Part shown: positions 1 to 9,483 of the stretch, piece by piece
Position numbering within the stretch: the stretch's first letter is position 1
Layout: each line of letters opens with the position of its first letter
NCBI RefSeq assembly: GCF_000350225.1
Contig: NW_005178795.1
Location: 239,914-303,913 of the forward strand
Direction: 5' to 3'
Length of the DNA: 64,000 nt
Origin: Chondrus crispus
Lineage: Eukaryota > Rhodophyta > Florideophyceae > Gigartinales > Gigartinaceae
Program-made: the position numbers and the translations under genes
The notes under the pieces: generated by a model
What the model was told of the DNA's origin: nothing
Database searches by the model: none
What the model saw: only the letters and a program-made list of their open reading frames with translations

Positions 1-1114
1 AGTTCTTCTGCTGCGTCATTATAGAGCTTTCGCGACCCTCATGCATAATTAGAGCGTGTAACGGCACCCCCGGATTGTAGCGATGTCTATGCCTCACCAG
101 ATCCGCAATCCCTGATCCTACGATTACCTTGGAATCATCTAGGCGTGACTCCATAACGGGCTGCTCCTCAATGAGTTCCCAATCCTTTTCCATGAGGAGA
201 ACATAGTCGTGCCTGGTGAGCTCGATCATCTTTGTGATGGCCAACCCAAGAGGCATGTTCTCCTTCGACACATGTATGCTGCGCTTCTCCTCCGGAATGC
301 GGTCAGAAAAGTCGGGAATTTTTGTCACGAAGTCGCTCTCGCTCTTGACACCGTTCAAAAAGAACAGCACCTCATCTGCATAATCAATTAATCCCCTGTC
401 AAGCCACGATTTGAGCGCATACTTGAGCGAATCATACTCATTATGAAACAGCACGACAACAGACATTTTCTCCCCCGCATAATGCTTCCGCTCCGAGTCC
501 ATCGCAAGCGACCCAACCTCCGGCGGCACCGGTCTCCTCTGCGTTACACCATCCGGCACGAAGACCGGGAGCCGCCACTCAGCGCTCACTGGCTTCGGCG
601 CAATCTCGCCATGATCGGGGACATCCGCGTCATCTTCCTCAGCTGCGCGCGCATGCGGATCCTCAACGACTTTCTCGCCCTGGATCACCGACACGTTCCC
701 CCCTCCCATGCGTTCCACGCCCACCTGCGAGGTGCTCTTAGCCGTAGCTTGATGGCTCTGGTGCAGATGCGTGATGTCCATGACGCCGACCTTGACGTCC
801 TCGACGCCCGCCTTAAGCCGCGACAGGCTCTTCGGGTAGAGATTCCTGAAGACGAGGGCGGCGGCGGCCAGGACGGCAACGAACAATGCGAGCAGCACAA
901 TACTCGCCGTTGTGCGCTTCGCCCGTCGGATGCGCAGCGCGGACAGTAGGGAGTTGAGCCACTTACGACTGCGCGCCGTGGAGAAGGAGCGGGATCGGGT
1001 GGAGCGCGGCTTGTCGTCGGGATCGGAGGTGAGCGCGGCGCCCGCGCGGGAGAAGCGCGGCTGCATGCCGGCCGAAGAGATGGAGGCGGGGGGCAGGTCG
1101 CCCTTGCCCGGCAT
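1..1114 (-). CDS. Type II membrane glycosyltransferase-like protein (5' part, runs off left edge)
   Basis: An open minus-strand frame starts at ATG 1112-1114 and is still open at base 1, giving 371 residues. Seen: a basic Ser/Arg-rich N-terminus (about residues 1-70), one hydrophobic segment (about 71-90, rich in Ala/Val/Leu), a low-complexity acidic stem (about 95-210), then a globular domain starting with a beta-strand-like MSVVVLFHNEYDS (217-229). An acidic EKDWE motif at 309-313 could be the metal/nucleotide-sugar site of a GT-A fold. Known: short cytosolic tail, membrane anchor, stem and lumenal catalytic domain is the Golgi glycosyltransferase plan. Inferred: it transfers a sugar in the Golgi; donor and acceptor are unknown and I cannot assign a GT family. 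The C-terminal half lies outside the window. The 168-aa frame on the plus strand here is its shadow. Confidence 0.8.
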   Translation of the reverse strand, partial: MPGKGDLPPASISSAGMQPRFSRAGAALTSDPDDKPRSTRSRSFSTARSRKWLNSLLSALRIRRAKRTTASIVLLALFVAVLAAAALVFRNLYPKSLSRLKAGVEDVKVGVMDITHLHQSHQATAKSTSQVGVERMGGGNVSVIQGEKVVEDPHARAAEEDDADVPDHGEIAPKPVSAEWRLPVFVPDGVTQRRPVPPEVGSLAMDSERKHYAGEKMSVVVLFHNEYDSLKYALKSWLDRGLIDYADEVLFFLNGVKSESDFVTKIPDFSDRIPEEKRSIHVSKENMPLGLAITKMIELTRHDYVLLMEKDWELIEEQPVMESRLDDSKVIVGSGIADLVRHRHRYNPGVPLHALIMHEGRESSIMTQQKN

Positions 1115-1160
1115 GGTGGATGGGAGAAAGAGGGCGGAGGAGGTGTGGGGCGGGGACTGG

Positions 1161-1330
1161 GAGTTGATTGAGAACGGACGAGGGCGGCGAGAAGAAGTTG
1201 GGGAAAACGAGACGGGCGGTACAGTAGTAACAGTAAGGTTGATGGGAGTTGATTGAGAACGGACGAGGGCGGCGAGAAGAAGTTGGGGAAAACGAGACGG
1301 GCGGTACAGTAATAACAGTAAGGTTGATGA
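1161..1330. repeat. 85-bp tandem duplication upstream of the glycosyltransferase gene
   Basis: Two head-to-tail copies of an 85-bp unit (1161-1245 and 1246-1330) differ at about one internal base (gtagtaa against gtaataa) plus the last bases. Each copy contains a TACAGTA heptamer. The array begins about 47 bp upstream of the start codon at 1114, so it lies in the 5' leader or promoter. Near identity suggests a recent duplication. Confidence 0.9.
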
Positions 1331-1825
1331 GGAGGGACCGGATGCTGATAGTAGGGCCCAGCTGTAGATTGGTCAGTTTTGATTAGTGTGCCATGGAAGG
1401 GCCAATCAGGGGCATGCGCGGGAGGCAGGGGCACAGGAGGACTGTAAGCAGCGGTGTGTAGAAAAGAGATCACAACCTCAGACGCCCAATTAGATCTGTG
1501 TCTGGAGGCGGAGTCCGCGATGCGGACACAGCAATGTGACACTGGACTTACAGTGAGACGTGAATGGAAGCCCTCTATTGGTCTGAAAGCCCGTCGGATC
1601 TGGCGCGGGCGTGGAGAGGCGACTGTATGAGAAGATCTTTGTGATTGGTGAAAAAAGCTTTGTCGTCCGTTTCCTGGTCCGTTTCCTGGTCCGCAGCCTT
1701 CGATAAGGGGGGTTGTGAAGTACTGCAATAAATTTAAGGCTTCTGCACAGTGCACTACTTGTGTGCAGTGTAATACATGCTGTGTACAGCGCGAGGCATA
1801 CTGTACGGTAAGCTGTTGTGTAGTA
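1331..1825. other. Non-coding spacer upstream of the glycosyltransferase
   Basis: I see no credible gene here. Overlapping open frames on both strands lack family features and disagree with one another. A 13-bp unit (gtccgtttcctgg) is repeated in tandem near 1674-1700. The spacer ends at the putative terminal inverted repeat of the pogo-like transposon. Confidence 0.5.
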
Positions 1826-3236
1826 CAGTACAGGGGGGGTACCGTTCTCAAGGGCTTGGTTTGGGACACTTTCGATCACCCCAAAAATATAGACTTTCAG
1901 AAATTTATTCCATGCTTTTGAAGAAAAAATATCCACGCTGCAGACGGCCACTTTGTCGAGGTGCTTAATTTGGGACACCCTCGACAAGAAAAACTTCACG
2001 TTAACGTGGAAGAGAAAGTCCTACGAGTGCTGAAGCAGCTTCGTCGCGCAAGGCACCGCCCTTGGGCGTGACCTTGCGTGGAGGTTGTCCTTCCAATGTG
2101 CTGTACCATCTGGCTACGGGCGAATCTTCGCAAATCGAAGAAAATCGATCCTCACGCACAAATGTCGGGTTCACTGCGCAACCGACTCCACAATTCTCTT
2201 TTTCAATGCCCTCAGGATGTCCCACCTGTTTCTTGTTTCGAACTGTAAGTCTGTTTCCTCCCCCGCTAGCCTTTTTGGCTTTCCATTGCTCAAACTCTTC
2301 GAGCAAATGTTTTACGGTCAAATGTTTCGCCTCTTTGCCACCTACAAGAGCCCAATTGGGCAAAGGTGACGTCGTTTGAGTTCTCGTGGGACCACTATGT
2401 TCCTTCAAAACAGTATTAGTGAAATATTTCGATGTGGTCAGCAAGGAAATTTCAGGAAGTTCTCTCGACGGTGAAAAAGATTTGTCACAAATCTCCCGAA
2501 CGCGTCTGAGAAGCCGTCCATCTGCCTCTCTCCTCTTCATTTGATGCAACTGCTGCAGGCCAAATGTATCGGACCGAGGAGAGTGACCGCAGAACGTATC
2601 AAATGGCGTGCCAGGGCCTTTTTCTTTATTCTGCGCAGCAGAAACAAACCTGTAGTCCACAAGTCATCATCCAGCAGTGACGAAGGATTTCTCAATTACT
2701 GGTTTTGTTATGGCTTTGTGTCCCGCTGCTGCTAGTTTTAGTTTGAAGGCAACATTGGCAAACCCAGTATGGCAATTCGACAGCAATTCATCGCGTGCAG
2801 CTCGAATGGATTGCTGAAATACACGGTTGATTGCCTGGTCACAGGGCTGCAAGAAATGACTAGTGTTTGCAGGAAGGCGAACGATTTCGACGTTGTTTTC
2901 TGCACCATACTGCAGCCATTCTAGACTGTTACGGGACGCATGCCCGTCCAAGATAAGCACAACTTTTTTTTCGGGGCAAACATGCTTGCGAATGAACTTT
3001 GTCCCGTGCTCCAGTGCATCTTTGATGATTTCACCATCAATTGAGTCATTTGGAGTCACAGATATTCGAGTGGAGGGCGGGCACCAATCCGTTTTCGTGA
3101 GCCAGTTCAATGACCCATCCAGACATGGGACGTCTTTTTCCTGGAAAGGCTCCGACCACCTTGACATTACTTTTTTCCCAGAGGCAATTAAAAATAAAGG
3201 AGCAAGGAGGCCTGATGCCGAAGCAGCTATGCCGGC
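1826..3236 (-). mobile_element. Pogo-like DNA transposon, 3' part only
   Basis: The element runs right to left. Its outer end is probably the CAGTACAGGGGGGG-type terminus at 1826, preceded by a TA dinucleotide (1824-1825) as expected for Tc1/mariner/pogo insertions. Transposase remains lie at 2001-3236. At 3236 it is cut off abruptly by the LTR of E1, and its 5' half is not found on the other side of E1. The terminus is inferred; the partner inverted repeat is missing. Confidence 0.5.
2001..3236 (-). pseudogene. Pogo/jerky-type DDE_1 transposase, truncated and with two internal stops
   Basis: Reading leftward from 3236, the frame enters the DDE_1 catalytic domain (ASASGLLAPLFLIASGKK) and carries LILDGHASRNS, the second catalytic Asp, then LPANTSHFLQPCDQAIN, the third. 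The same frame meets two adjacent TGA codons near 2663-2668 and then continues open to 2001 with a basic, Lys/Glu-rich C-terminal tail (for example EEFEQWKAKK), so the stops look like decay rather than the gene's end. The N-terminal helix-turn-helix/CENP-B region and the first Asp are missing because E1 begins at 3237. Known: this family cuts and pastes DNA at TA sites. This copy is dead. Confidence 0.75.
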
Positions 3237-3844
3237 TGTGGTACAACGACCGATCCGCGGTCGGTGTACAGTAGGAGCGGCCGCGCGCAGCGGGCACGGG
3301 GCACCGTGGCCCACGTGTAATACGTATGATTACCGAACGGGCGCAGCAAGTGACAGGTGTACGCTTGGGTACACGTGTAGTGTAAGGAACCGTGTGGGGA
3401 TAATGCGCGCGCAGTGTAAGGCAAGCGCGTAGTGTGAGGATCCGTGCGGTGGTGTAATGACGGCGCTAGATTTTCAATCGCGTACAGTACCTGGTCCACA
3501 GTAAGTGACAGGTACTGTATTGGACAGGTGTCCCGGGCGTCCCTCTGAGGGGTTAAGACCTGGACACCGTCCTCGCAGTAAACACGGGGGGCAGACTTGC
3601 CCCCCTCCCTTTCGCGCCTACGTACTGCCGTTTCGGTATTCTCTCGCGCGTTGGCTTCTAACCCGTTACCGGTCGTCTCCGATCTAGCACCTCGGAACGA
3701 CTGCGCGTAACCGGCCAGTGTGCCACTCCCTTTTCGCAAGTCCGACCGTTCGGTAACCGCGCGCCCCGCGTCTCGCGTCGCGAGCTCCCTCGGCTCATCC
3801 TCCGAGCCTCTCGCCCGCTAGGGTTTGAGGAGAGTTGTACCACA
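3237..3844 (+). repeat. E1 5' LTR
   Basis: A 608-bp LTR with TG...CA ends and 11-bp terminal inverted repeats. It contains paired TACAGTA/TACTGTA heptamers around 3484-3517. The minus strand stays open across about 500 bp of the LTR, the same frame that in the 3' LTR leads into the antisense ORF. Confidence 0.92.
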
Positions 3845-3876
3845 TTTTGGTACTCTTGTGGAGGGGTACAACTCTC
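3830..3876 (+). other. Primer-binding region inside a perfect 12-bp hairpin
   Basis: The last bases of the LTR (3830-3841, GAGAGTTGTACC) are exactly complementary to 3865-3876 (GGTACAACTCTC). The 23-base loop includes the expected primer-binding site, TGGTACTCTTGTGG, starting three bases after the LTR. A smaller alternative stem pairs GTACCA with TGGTAC across the LTR boundary. I could not match the site to a particular tRNA. Confidence 0.6.
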
Positions 3877-3973
3877 GAGGTAGAGCCGCGCGCCTTGACG
3901 CCCGCTCTGCGCAGAACCGTACGGACGGAAAAGGTTGAGAAATCACCGCGTCGATCGCGAAGCGTATTCGACG

Positions 3974-6460
3974 ATGAACCGACCGGATCAAGGGGCAGAC
4001 TCCGCCTCCGGGCGTCTGAGCACCCGCAGTGGCAGTGGCGCGCCGCGCCCCCGGGTGGAGAACCCGGAAGCCCTGCTGCGACCGCCACCGCGACCGGGCC
4101 GCACGCGAGCGTCCGCATCGGATGTTACGCCGGCCGGGTCGGCAGGCACTGAGAATCGCGTCCAATGGATGGTCGACGCGATTCAGCCGCGCATCCAGGC
4201 CTGGGTCGAGGAGTTCCTCGCTACGGAACTCCCCCAGGTAGCGCGCGTATGCCTCGACCGAACGGTGCCTGCGCTCGTGGACGCGCACGTACGCAGCGCG
4301 ATACCACCGCTTTTGGACGAACTTCTACCCGCTCAAGTCCAATGCGAGGTGGTGACCGCGCTCACCACTGTGGATGAAGAATCCCCGTCCGGTACGGCTC
4401 TAAAGGGAGCGATCAGCTCCGCCGTGGCCAATCGTCTGGCCACGACCTTCGCCGGAGCAGGAGTCGACGCACGCGAGCAGCGCGACTCGACCGCTCCGGA
4501 CCCTACGCTAACGCACGCTGAACCGATCGGCGCCGCACCCGGGATCGGTACAATGGCCCCTCACCCGGAGGGTAAGACCATTTACCTCCCACCAATTTAT
4601 GGTGCTACAGGAGGGCCCACAGAAAATGGCCCTCCCGTACTCGCCGATACGGCTGGTCCCCGCGGGACAGAAAACCGCCTGGGGCGCTTCGCGACAGAAA
4701 AGCGACAGCCGTATCGGTCGAGCAGAAGAAGCGCACCCGGCGCTCAAGGTTACACCTCGGAGGGTACAGAAAACCCCTCCGAGGAAGAAGACACAAGACG
4801 TCGCCACAGGGCGACGCGCAAGAACCGCGACGGACGCTACGCGCGATACCGCGATGCCGGAGGGGTCGGTTACCCCTCCGATGATAACCGCGACGGACGC
4901 TATACGCGATACCGCGATGCCGGAGGAGGTGGATACCCCTCCGATGACGAGGACACCGAGTCGGACGGATCGCGCAGAAGCGACCGCAGAGGCCGCAATG
5001 CGCGCGACCGACGTCGGTTCCGGCGAGAAGACTCCGATCCGGAGGGCTACAGTAGCCCCGGCGGAGAAGGAGACCGCCATCGCAGTGGCAGGGACCGCCG
5101 GTCTGCCCCGAGGCGGGATCCGAAACGGTTGCCGGTGATCAGGCCGCTGAACGACCTGTTCACCAAGGCCGTCGACTACCGCACGTATAGGCTGGAAAAT
5201 CGCAGCGCGCGCTACGACGCGAGTACCGCGCGGCGAGTTAACCGATATCGGAAGAAGTTGGACGTCCAGCTGAAAACCCACACATTCGGTGGTCAAGATC
5301 CAATCGCGGTGCTAGGATTCCTCGCGCGCTTCAAGATGGCCTGCGACCACAATGGGGTCAGCGAAGGCGCGGCCGTGTGGTGTTTCCAGTTCTATTTGAC
5401 TGGGCAGGCTCACGCCTTGCTCCAGTCCAGGCTACACGGGAACACCATGGCGGTCGATGCGGAGCAGCGCGATATGCTCGAAACCTACGCGGAAGTTATT
5501 AACTTTTTATTGCGCACGTACGCGACCGACGAAGTTATTTCCGAAGCGGTCGGTGATGTCACCTCCTTCCGTCAGAGCTCTAATATGACGGAGGAGGTGT
5601 ACAGTAACCAGTTGTGGGACAAGGCGTTGCGCTGCGGAACCGTATTTTCGGACAGGCGCCTGAAGTCCCTTTTTGTTGAGGGACTTCTGCCAGCGACGTG
5701 CGCGCAGGTGCGGAATTATCTCGCGACGCATCCGGGCGTGGACTACCAAGCTGTGGCACGCTACGCGCAAGCGATAGGCGAGACGCACCGCTCGGCTCGA
5801 AGACAGGCGACCTCCTTCGCGTCGCCTCAAGCACCGTCCGACTCGGTGAGAAGATTCACGCGCAACGCGCGGACAAGGCCCGTGCTGTCGGTCGAGTCCC
5901 TGTCTGAACTCCCGACAGCACGCGGAACCGAAACGGAGGAGATACTGGCGGTGACGGACCAGTCGGCGACGCCGAGCTCGCTTAGCTCGCCGCCGACTAG
6001 CTACCATCCGTCACCTGCCTCGTCCCCGGCGGGCGCGCCGATGGCGCCCGCCCAACACGGTAACGCGCGCGCACATCCGTACGGAAGGCCAGTACAGAAC
6101 CAGCGGGTCCGGTTCTTCAACCAAGGATTACCTGGACCCCCGCCGTGTCGGTTCTGTCTGGACCTGACCCACCGACAGGAGCAATGTCCTGTGGTGGCGG
6201 ACAGCGCGCTGCGTTCGAAGCTTTTGCAGGCCCGCGAGGCCAATTACCAAAAGCTTCGGATCCGTCAAGGTCTCCGCCCGGGTTCGCCGTTCGAGCGCCA
6301 ACCGCCGACCGCGTGGCGAAATTCGCGTGCGCAGGCTCCCACGGGCATCAACGTGGTCGAGCCGCGCGAGGCCGTCCAATCGGAAGAACCCGCGCTACCG
6401 CTGACGGACGAGGGGCCCGAGGACCTTGGGTTGACGGGGGAAGCCGGGGAGGACGCGTAG
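3974..6460 (+). CDS. gag: E1 Gag polyprotein
   Basis: An 828-residue frame from ATG 3974; the frame is open slightly further upstream without an ATG. Seen: an acidic/proline-rich N-terminus; a helical region around residues 60-150; an Arg/Ser/Asp-rich disordered region with tandem repeats; a capsid-like helical region (about 420-620, with the ITFGG.DPI-like start of Ty3 capsids); then one CCHC zinc knuckle, CRFCLDLTHRQEQC, near the C-terminus. Known: Gag forms the virus-like particle and binds genomic RNA through the knuckle. The following pro-pol frame is shifted by -1 and overlaps the 3' end of gag (open from about 6145), so frameshifted Gag-Pol expression is likely; I did not find a convincing slippery heptamer. 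The frame is intact. Confidence 0.88.
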   Translation: MNRPDQGADSASGRLSTRSGSGAPRPRVENPEALLRPPPRPGRTRASASDVTPAGSAGTENRVQWMVDAIQPRIQAWVEEFLATELPQVARVCLDRTVPALVDAHVRSAIPPLLDELLPAQVQCEVVTALTTVDEESPSGTALKGAISSAVANRLATTFAGAGVDAREQRDSTAPDPTLTHAEPIGAAPGIGTMAPHPEGKTIYLPPIYGATGGPTENGPPVLADTAGPRGTENRLGRFATEKRQPYRSSRRSAPGAQGYTSEGTENPSEEEDTRRRHRATRKNRDGRYARYRDAGGVGYPSDDNRDGRYTRYRDAGGGGYPSDDEDTESDGSRRSDRRGRNARDRRRFRREDSDPEGYSSPGGEGDRHRSGRDRRSAPRRDPKRLPVIRPLNDLFTKAVDYRTYRLENRSARYDASTARRVNRYRKKLDVQLKTHTFGGQDPIAVLGFLARFKMACDHNGVSEGAAVWCFQFYLTGQAHALLQSRLHGNTMAVDAEQRDMLETYAEVINFLLRTYATDEVISEAVGDVTSFRQSSNMTEEVYSNQLWDKALRCGTVFSDRRLKSLFVEGLLPATCAQVRNYLATHPGVDYQAVARYAQAIGETHRSARRQATSFASPQAPSDSVRRFTRNARTRPVLSVESLSELPTARGTETEEILAVTDQSATPSSLSSPPTSYHPSPASSPAGAPMAPAQHGNARAHPYGRPVQNQRVRFFNQGLPGPPPCRFCLDLTHRQEQCPVVADSALRSKLLQAREANYQKLRIRQGLRPGSPFERQPPTAWRNSRAQAPTGINVVEPREAVQSEEPALPLTDEGPEDLGLTGEAGEDA
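4823..4948 (+). repeat. 63-bp tandem repeat inside E1 gag
   Basis: Two in-frame 63-bp copies (4823-4885 and 4886-4948) encode 21-residue units of the form NRDGRY.RYRDAGG.GYPSDD. They are Arg/Tyr/Gly/Asp-rich and probably disordered and RNA-interacting. Copies differ at a few positions. Confidence 0.85.
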
Positions 6461-7097
6461 AGGCGTCGACGATCCTCCCCGTGCCAAGCCTCAATAAACA
6501 AGGCACCCCGTCGACCGCTTCGGTACGCGCGCCATCGCAGAGCCGAGCGGACGAAGCGGCAATTTGCTTCTTCAAGAAGCAAAATTATAAGGTCACCGCA
6601 ACGGTCGGACAACGACGCGCGATGATGCGCGCCATCACGCCGGTTCTAGATTCGGGCGCCGGCCCGAATCTAATCCACCTACGCTGTGTGGCAGAACCGT
6701 GGCGCGCTGCCATCCAGTCCGCGCGGAGCCCGCCGCACATCGACGCTTCGAATAGGTCGATGAAGGCCCTCGGCGAGCTCAAACTGTACGTCCGGATTGG
6801 TGAGTTCGTCGCGCGCGTGCCGTTCTTGGTCGTCACCAACCTCGCGGTGGACTGTATCCTCGGAACCACGTTCCTGGATCGCCACGTGAAGGCGATCCTG
6901 CCACCGCAGAGGAAGGTGCTGTTCCATCATGCGCCGTCCGTAGCGCTGACGGGAGTCACACCCTCGAGGCACGACCGCAACATGGCCTCGAGGGGACCGT
7001 CGCAGCAGCTCCCGCAGGAGGAAAATTCGGCCGACCGGAAGCGCGCGCAGTTCCCGACGAACGTACCGTCACGGAAAATTCGCGTGGTCAAGGGGGT
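6461..7097 (+). pseudogene. pol: E1 pol, part 1: aspartic protease
   Basis: This frame (open from about 6145, -1 relative to gag) carries the retropepsin active site VLDSGAGPNLI near 6642-6672, then a flap-like stretch and LAVDCILGTTFLDRH, the conserved ILG motif of Ty3-type proteases. It runs into the solo LTR at 7098 and stops at 7107. If the LTR and one GGGGT copy are ignored, the frame is in phase with the RT segment beginning at 7770, so pol was continuous before that insertion. Confidence 0.85.
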
Positions 7098-7764
7098 TGT
7101 AGTATAACGACGGACGCGCGCGCGGGGAGATTATTAACAGTGCGGCCGTGCACGGTGGACACGTGGGCGGGTGTGCCCACGTGTAGGGAGCGCGCGCGTG
7201 CCGAGCGGTCGTAATCTGGCGTACGTGTACAGTAGTGCACGTGTCGGCCAAGCGGTAGTCTACCAGTATGACGCGTGTACGCTAGCACACGTGGCATCCG
7301 TGCGGTAGTCTGTAAGCAGCGCGTGTGTACAGTAGTACACACGTGTAGCTGCAGCGTCCGCGCGGTAATTAGGAATTGAGGCGCTAGTTTTTTAATGGCG
7401 TACAGTACCTGGTACGCACTAGGCGGCAGGTACTGTATACTGGGACAGGTGTCCGAGGCGTCCCTCTGAGGGGTTAAGACCTGACACCCGTCCCCACCAG
7501 TAAACTGGGGCAAGCTCGCCCCCGTCCCTTTTGCGCCTACGTACGTCCGTTTCGGTTGTCCGCCGCGCGCGCTGGCTTCTAACCCGTTACCGGTCGCTCC
7601 CGTTTACGCACCACGGGGCGACTGCGCGTAACCGGCCAGTGAGCCACTCCCTTTTCGCGAGCTCGTCCGCTCGGTTCTATTAGCGCGTCGCGTCCACGCC
7701 GCGTGCTCCCTCGCTCAAGCCTCCGCCTCTCACCCAACCCAGGGCGGAGAGGTTTTATCCCACA
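7098..7764 (+). repeat. Solo LTR of a sibling family inserted in E1 pol
   Basis: A 667-bp sequence starts TGTAGTATAAC and ends TATCCCACA, flanked by a perfect 5-bp duplication GGGGT (7093-7097 and 7765-7769). Its middle is clearly related to the E1 LTR (shared block around the gaggggttaagacctg and cttctaacccgttaccggtc motifs) but diverged, so it comes from a related, separate family. No internal region remains: the usual outcome of LTR-LTR recombination after a full insertion. Confidence 0.9.
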
Positions 7765-9483
7765 GGGGTCACGATACCCCCGATGACCCAAGCGATGGTA
7801 CGCGTCGCAACACCGGTTGGGGGGCTTTGCTTCCTGCAAAACCACCCCAAAACGGCGCATAAGAATTTATGCCTGATGGCCCAGGGGGTCATGGACCTCT
7901 TCCCGGGCGAGCCGTTTACGGTGCTTGTTAGCAACTTCGGAAGCCGCGCGGCCCACGTCCCCAAGCATACCGTTGTCGGTCTCGCGTTGCCATCCCCCAC
8001 ACACATCCTGACACTTGGCGTGCCGGTCCCCGGAGAGGCCGACGCTAAGGAAGGGGGAGGGAACAAAAATAATTCCTCGACCGCTACGGAGGAACAAGCG
8101 CGACGCGAACAACCAGTTACGGACGAGAGCAGAAGACAATCCTCCACCGCTACGGAAGGATACGCGCGTCGCAAAGAATCCGCTACGGACGAAGGCAGGA
8201 TTAATTTCTCACCCGCAGGGGAATGTGCGCGACGAGAAGGACCCGTTACGGACGATGGCAAAATTAAATCCACCACCGCCTCGGGAGGAGGCGCGCGACG
8301 CGAAGAACCGGAAACGGACGACGCCCACAGTGGCAATCCCGCTAACGCGGATGAGCGGACCGATACGGACGCGGAGAAGACCCGCTCGTGGGAAGAAGAC
8401 GTCCATATTGGTGCAGAAGACAGTACCGTCCGGTCGGAAATTATGGACATGCTGTCCGAGTTCAAGGACATGTGGTCCGGCCACTTGGGTAAGATCGATG
8501 CTACGAAGCATCGCATCGAGCTGAAGCCCGGTGCGAAGCCGATCTACCAAGCACCCTACCGAGCCGGACCCATCGCGCGCGAGAAGGAGAAGAAGGAAGT
8601 CGACCGCATGCTGCGCGCGGGAGTCATCGAACCGACATCGGCTGAGTGGGCGAGCCCCGTGGTCTTCGTCCCTAAAAAGGACGGGACCATGCGGTTCTGC
8701 GTGGACTACCGCAAGCTAAACGCCGTTACGGTTCGCGACTCCTACCCACTACCGCGCATGGACGAATGTATCGACTCGCTCGGCGATGCCACTGTCTTTA
8801 CCACGCTAGACTGTAATAGCGGGTATTGGCAGGTGGAAATCGCCGAGGAGGACCGCGATAAAACAACGTTCGCGTCGCATTCGGGCCTCTACCGCTTTCT
8901 ACGCATGCCGTTCGGTCTCAAAAACGCGCCCGCGACATTTCAACGAGCGGTCGACATCATCCTGTCCCGCGTGAAATGGGAGACCGCGTTGGTCTACCTT
9001 GATGACGTCATTGTCTACTCGCGAACCGTTACGGAACATATGGAACACGTGCGCGAGGTACTACGCTTGCTACAAGACGCCGGCGTATCGCTAAAACTAT
9101 CGAAGTGCGCGTTTTTCGATACGTCGGTTACCTACCTGGGTCATGTTATCCGACCGGGACGGCTGGAGGTCGAGCGTCGCAACGTTGTCGCGATCGAGCG
9201 GGCGCGCGCGCCAACTAACCAAACGGAGCTACGGTCCTTTCTCGGTATGTGTAATGTCTACAGGAGATTCGTCAAGGGCTTCGCGAAGATCGCCGCACCG
9301 CTTAATCGGAAGACCGGCAAAAATCAGCCCTTCGAGTTCGGGGTCCTATCCGATGCGGAATACGAAACATTTGAGGCGCTGAAGAAGCGCCTCGTGTCAC
9401 CGCCAATTCTCGCGTTGCCCCGTTACGGTCAGAAGTACACGCTGGACACCGACGCGTGCGGACACCAAGTGGGCTGCGCCCTT
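7765..9483 (+). pseudogene. pol: E1 pol, part 2: linker and reverse transcriptase
   Basis: The frame (ATG at 7783) first gives a domain with FTVLVSNFG and PKHTVVGLA, typical of the region after Ty3 proteases. A linker of about 90 residues follows with degenerate 20-odd-residue repeats built on ARRE.PVTD (about 8090-8340). RT follows: HRIELKPGAKPIYQAPYR, WASPVVFVPKKDGTMRFCVDYRKLN, and the intact catalytic YLDD in LVYLDDVIVYSR (near 8995). RNase H starts with LDTDACG. At about 9483 one base appears to be lost: the frame ends at 9540 while the true continuation moves to the next frame. Confidence 0.88.

Noticed and set aside
443..949. 168-codon plus-strand frame
   Set aside because: Exact shadow of the minus-strand glycosyltransferase, which has the membrane anchor and domain structure.
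685..1869. 394-codon minus-strand frame overlapping the glycosyltransferase start
   Set aside because: Wrong frame relative to the gene; low-complexity Ser/Pro/Arg-rich translation produced by GC-rich DNA and the 85-bp repeat; no ATG at its beginning supported by any domain.
4508..5296. 262-codon minus-strand frame inside E1 gag
   Set aside because: Lies opposite an intact gag with repeats and capsid; explained as a shadow of its codon bias.
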